DNA of 6,191 nucleotides, taken from the NCBI GenBank assembly GCA_958403605.1, contig CATXYA010000118.1, forward strand, positions 1-6,191. The letters run 5' to 3'. The position numbers and the translations under genes are program-made. The notes beneath the pieces are model-generated. The model had not been told where the DNA came from. It ran no database searches and saw only the letters and a list, made by a program, of their open reading frames with translations. The stretch comes from an uncultured Oscillospiraceae bacterium. GTDB lineage: Bacteria; Bacillota; Clostridia; Oscillospirales; Ruminococcaceae. This document shows, piece after piece, positions 3,609-6,191 of the stretch. Numbering within the stretch: the stretch's first letter is position 1; each line of letters opens with the position of its first letter.

Positions 3609-6146
3609 TTAGGAGGCCGGCGGCCCTTCCGGGGCCGGCCCCAGGTATTTCTGGATCTCCAGCAGCATGGCCGGGATATCCAGGGGTTTGGCCAAATGGC
3701 TGTCCATGCCCGCCTCTTTGGCGGCGGCGATATCCTCGGCAAAAGCGTCCGCTGTCATGGCGAAGATGGGGATGGTGCGCGCGTCGGGCCGCGGCAGGGC
3801 GCGGATGCGCCGCGCGGCCTCATAGCCGTTCATAATGGGCATTTGGATATCCATCAGGATCAGGTCAAAGGCGCCGGGCACGGTCTGGGAGAAGCGCTCC
3901 ACGCAGGCTTTGCCGTCGCCGACGATCTCCAGCTGCGCCCCGGCGCTTTCCAGCAGTTCCCGGGCGATCTCTTGGTTGAGCTCGTTGTCCTCGGCCAGCA
4001 GGATGTGCCGCCCCGTCAGCTGCACATCCTCGCCCTGCGGCTGGGGCAGCCCTTCCTCATGCAGCACATAATGGCGGATGCAGCGGCTGAGGGTAGATTT
4101 GAAAAACGGCTTCTGCACAAACCCGTCCACGCCCGCCGCCAGGGCCTCGGGCGCGATGCGCGCCCAGTCGTAGGCGGAGAAAACGATGACCGGGATCTCG
4201 CGGCCCGTCTGGCGGCGGATCTCCCGCACAGCGTCCAGGCCGTTGAGGTCCGGCATTTTCCAATCCAGCAGGATCAGGTCGTAATCGCGGCCCTCGGCAT
4301 GGGCGGCCAATGCTTTGTCCACGGCGTCCCGGCCCCCGCCGGTGACGTCCGCCTGCATGCCAAGCTCGCGCAGGAATTCCTCTGCGGAGCGGCAGGTGGC
4401 GGGGTCGTCGTCCGCCGCCAGCACCCGCAGGCAGGGCAGGGGCTCCAGCGGGGCCTCCGGCGCCAACAGCAGGTCCACGTCCACGGTGAACGTGGTGCCC
4501 TTGCCCGGCGTGCTGCGTACGGCGACGGTGCCCTCCATCATGTCCACGATCATTTTGGTGATGGCCATGCCCAGGCCGCTGCCCTCGGTCTTGTTGACGC
4601 GGCTGTCCTGCTCCCGCGTGAACGATTGGAAGACGTCCTTGAGAAATTCCGGCTGAATGCCGATGCCCGTGTCGGCCACATGGAAGGTGAAATGGCTGTA
4701 TCCCGCCCGCGGGGAGGGCCGCTCGGTCACGTCCACGCCGATGGCACCGCCCGGAGGAGTGAATTTGACGGCGTTGGACAGCAGGTTCAGCAGCACCTGG
4801 TTCAGGCGCAGGGAATCAAAGCACAGCGTCTCATGCTGGATGCCGTGCAGGCGGATGTCAAATTTCTGTCCCTTTTTGGCCACGGTGGGCTGCATGATGC
4901 TCACCAAGTTCGCCAGCAGCTTTTCCAGGGAGGCATTGTCGTTGTTCAGCGTCATTTTGCCGCTCTCGATCTTCGACAGGTCGAGGATATCGTTGATCAG
5001 CCCCACCAGCAGCTGGCCGGAGGAATCGATGTTTTTCAGGTATTCCTGCACCTTGTCCGGCTCCCCGGCGTGGTCCGACGCCAGCTTCGTCATGCCGATG
5101 ATGGCGTTCATCGGCGTGCGGATGTCGTGGGACATGTTGGAAAGGAAGCGGCTTTTGGCCGCGTTGGCGCTCTCGGCGGCTTTGCGGGCCTTCTCCTCGG
5201 CGGCCAGCACGCGGCTGGTGGAATCCCGGTAGACGAGGAAAAAGGCCGTCAGCACTAAAATGCAGATCGCGATGAGCAGCATCAGGATCTGGGAATCCTG
5301 GATGATGACGTTGGCCTGTTCCATAATAACGCTGTTGGGGATGATGGACACCACATACCAGCCCGCCGCGCTCTCCATGGGCACATAGCAGAAGACATAA
5401 TCTTCTTTTTGATACCGGAAGCGCGCCACGCCGCGCTTGCCCTCCGCCAAAGCGGAACGGAACGAGGCGACCGCCTGCGCGTCGTTGCCCTGCAGGTCGA
5501 TGATGTCGAACAGGTTTTGGAAGGTGCGGTTGCTGTTGCGGTGCTGGGAGCGGATGAGGATCTCGCCGTCCTGGTCCACCACATAGGAAAAGCCGGTGTC
5601 GTTATAAAAGGAGAGCGAGAAGCGCTCCGCCAGCTCCGCTAAAGGCTGGGATTTCTGCACATAGCCCGCCGCGCCGTCCGCAAAGGTGAAGCGCGCATAA
5701 ATGCCAAAGGTCCGCACGCCGGCATAACCGTCCAAAAATGGCTTGCGCACCCCTTGGCCCTCCAGCGCCTGAAAGGCCTGCAGCTCCGCCGCCGCCAGCG
5801 GATAGCCGGCCAGATCGGCGGTGGCGGCCATACCGTGCGTCAGATCGGCGCAAAAATAAGAGGCGCCGTCCGCACTGAAAAGGGCCAGATCGGCCCGCAG
5901 CGCCTGGCCGTCCCCGGAACGCTCCTTTTCGAGCTTCTGCGCCAACAAATGCAGCGTCTCCTGGTCCTTTTCCAAATAAGTATCCAATGCGTGACGGCCC
6001 TGCGCCGTCACCTCCAGAATATCCGTAACAGCCTTGGTCCACAAGGCGTCCCGGACACCTAACACATAAGAGGCGCCGCCCGCCAGGATCACCGCGGACG
6101 CCAGCACCACCAAAAGGGCGATCACCCATTTCCGCCGCAATTTCAT
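3609..6146 (-). CDS. Hybrid sensor histidine kinase with two receiver domains
   Basis: An 845-residue membrane phosphorelay protein. Membrane segments at about 7-27 and 287-306 enclose an extracytoplasmic sensor of some 255 residues that looks like a double Cache domain (membrane-distal part about 50-175, proximal part about 176-275 with FSYVVDQDGEILIRS). A short coiled linker leads to the HisKA dimerisation domain with SHDIRTPMN (phospho-accepting His340). The ATPase has an N box around LNQVLLNLLSNAVKF (448-462), G1 DTGIGI (492-497) and G2 GSGLG (522-526). Receiver 1 (about 572-695) has acidic pocket DDD (579-581), Asp628 in LLDWKMP, Ser657 and Lys679; receiver 2 (about 712-835) has Glu719/Asp720, Asp766 in LMDIQMP, Thr798 and Lys820. 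All catalytic residues are present, so it should be active. There is no HPt and no output domain. The ATG follows AGGTGA with 6-base spacing. The neighbouring GntR gene lacks a receiver, so the final phosphate acceptor is not in this window. The ligand is unknown; Cache domains usually bind small molecules. Confidence 0.96.
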   Translation of the reverse strand: MKLRRKWVIALLVVLASAVILAGGASYVLGVRDALWTKAVTDILEVTAQGRHALDTYLEKDQETLHLLAQKLEKERSGDGQALRADLALFSADGASYFCADLTHGMAATADLAGYPLAAAELQAFQALEGQGVRKPFLDGYAGVRTFGIYARFTFADGAAGYVQKSQPLAELAERFSLSFYNDTGFSYVVDQDGEILIRSQHRNSNRTFQNLFDIIDLQGNDAQAVASFRSALAEGKRGVARFRYQKEDYVFCYVPMESAAGWYVVSIIPNSVIMEQANVIIQDSQILMLLIAICILVLTAFFLVYRDSTSRVLAAEEKARKAAESANAAKSRFLSNMSHDIRTPMNAIIGMTKLASDHAGEPDKVQEYLKNIDSSGQLLVGLINDILDLSKIESGKMTLNNDNASLEKLLANLVSIMQPTVAKKGQKFDIRLHGIQHETLCFDSLRLNQVLLNLLSNAVKFTPPGGAIGVDVTERPSPRAGYSHFTFHVADTGIGIQPEFLKDVFQSFTREQDSRVNKTEGSGLGMAITKMIVDMMEGTVAVRSTPGKGTTFTVDVDLLLAPEAPLEPLPCLRVLAADDDPATCRSAEEFLRELGMQADVTGGGRDAVDKALAAHAEGRDYDLILLDWKMPDLNGLDAVREIRRQTGREIPVIVFSAYDWARIAPEALAAGVDGFVQKPFFKSTLSRCIRHYVLHEEGLPQPQGEDVQLTGRHILLAEDNELNQEIARELLESAGAQLEIVGDGKACVERFSQTVPGAFDLILMDIQMPIMNGYEAARRIRALPRPDARTIPIFAMTADAFAEDIAAAKEAGMDSHLAKPLDIPAMLLEIQKYLGPAPEGPPAS

Positions 6147-6152
6147 CGCAGA

Positions 6153-6191
6153 TCACCTACCCGCTTCTGTGGCTTGCCACGCATCCATCTG
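6153..6191 (-). CDS. Possible 3' end of an upstream gene (partial)
   Basis: Two minus-strand frames are open from the window edge. One reads QMDAWQATEAGR and stops at TGA 6155-6153, 6 bases before the kinase ATG and overlapping its AGGTGA binding site. The other reads RWMRGKPQKRVGDLR and stops in an ATGA overlap with the kinase start. Either would make the kinase a translationally coupled later gene of an operon, but fewer than 16 codons are visible and it may be non-coding leader. No product can be named. Confidence 0.25.
   Translation of the reverse strand, partial: QMDAWQATEAGR

Noticed and set aside
2228..3835. Long plus-strand open frame of 535 codons
   Set aside because: It lies antisense to the GntR gene and the kinase end, has a Gln/Arg/His-rich composition with no recognisable domain, and reflects the GC-rich codon bias of the minus-strand genes.
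3696..5258. Long plus-strand open frame of 520 codons
   Set aside because: Antisense to the kinase and receiver domains, low-complexity HGQDV-rich translation, no domain.

Overview
The window comes from a GC-rich, Gram-positive-style genome, most likely a gut clostridium of the Oscillospiraceae/Ruminococcaceae type. The reasons are strong AAGGAGG ribosome binding sites, high G+C at third codon positions, an MgtE magnesium transporter of the Firmicute kind, a hybrid sensor kinase with a Cache-like sensor, and an intergenic patch of palindromic repeats of a style I associate with these genomes. The taxon is an inference; no marker gene is present.

All real genes lie on the minus strand, so transcription runs from high to low coordinates. 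At the right edge are a few codons of a possible upstream gene. Next comes a complete hybrid histidine kinase (6146 to 3609) with an N-terminal extracytoplasmic sensor, a kinase core and two receiver domains. After 22 bases follows a GntR-type regulator that starts on TTG (3586) and carries two separate winged-helix domains. Its reading frame is cut by a single in-frame TGA at 2458-2456; the same frame then continues open for another 112 codons, to 2117. This looks like a nonsense-mutated or read-through tandem regulator. Kinase and regulator form an apparent two-gene operon that could couple an external signal to transcription.

The gap between this regulator and mgtE (2116 to 1769) holds a well-ordered leader: a sigma-A-like promoter, a hairpin at the predicted 5' end, a 26-codon leader ORF with a strong ribosome binding site and a Glu-Pro-rich peptide, a second hairpin, and a strong intrinsic terminator about 85 bases before the mgtE start codon. 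I see no promoter after the terminator, so mgtE expression probably depends on reading through it. No M-box (ykoK) magnesium riboswitch signature is visible. A short proline-containing leader peptide ahead of a magnesium transporter recalls enterobacterial mgtL logic and is the most interesting feature here.

The left 418 bases, downstream of mgtE, contain no credible gene. They hold a cluster of at least six hairpins and imperfect repeats, including one unit ending in a plus-strand terminator-like T run.
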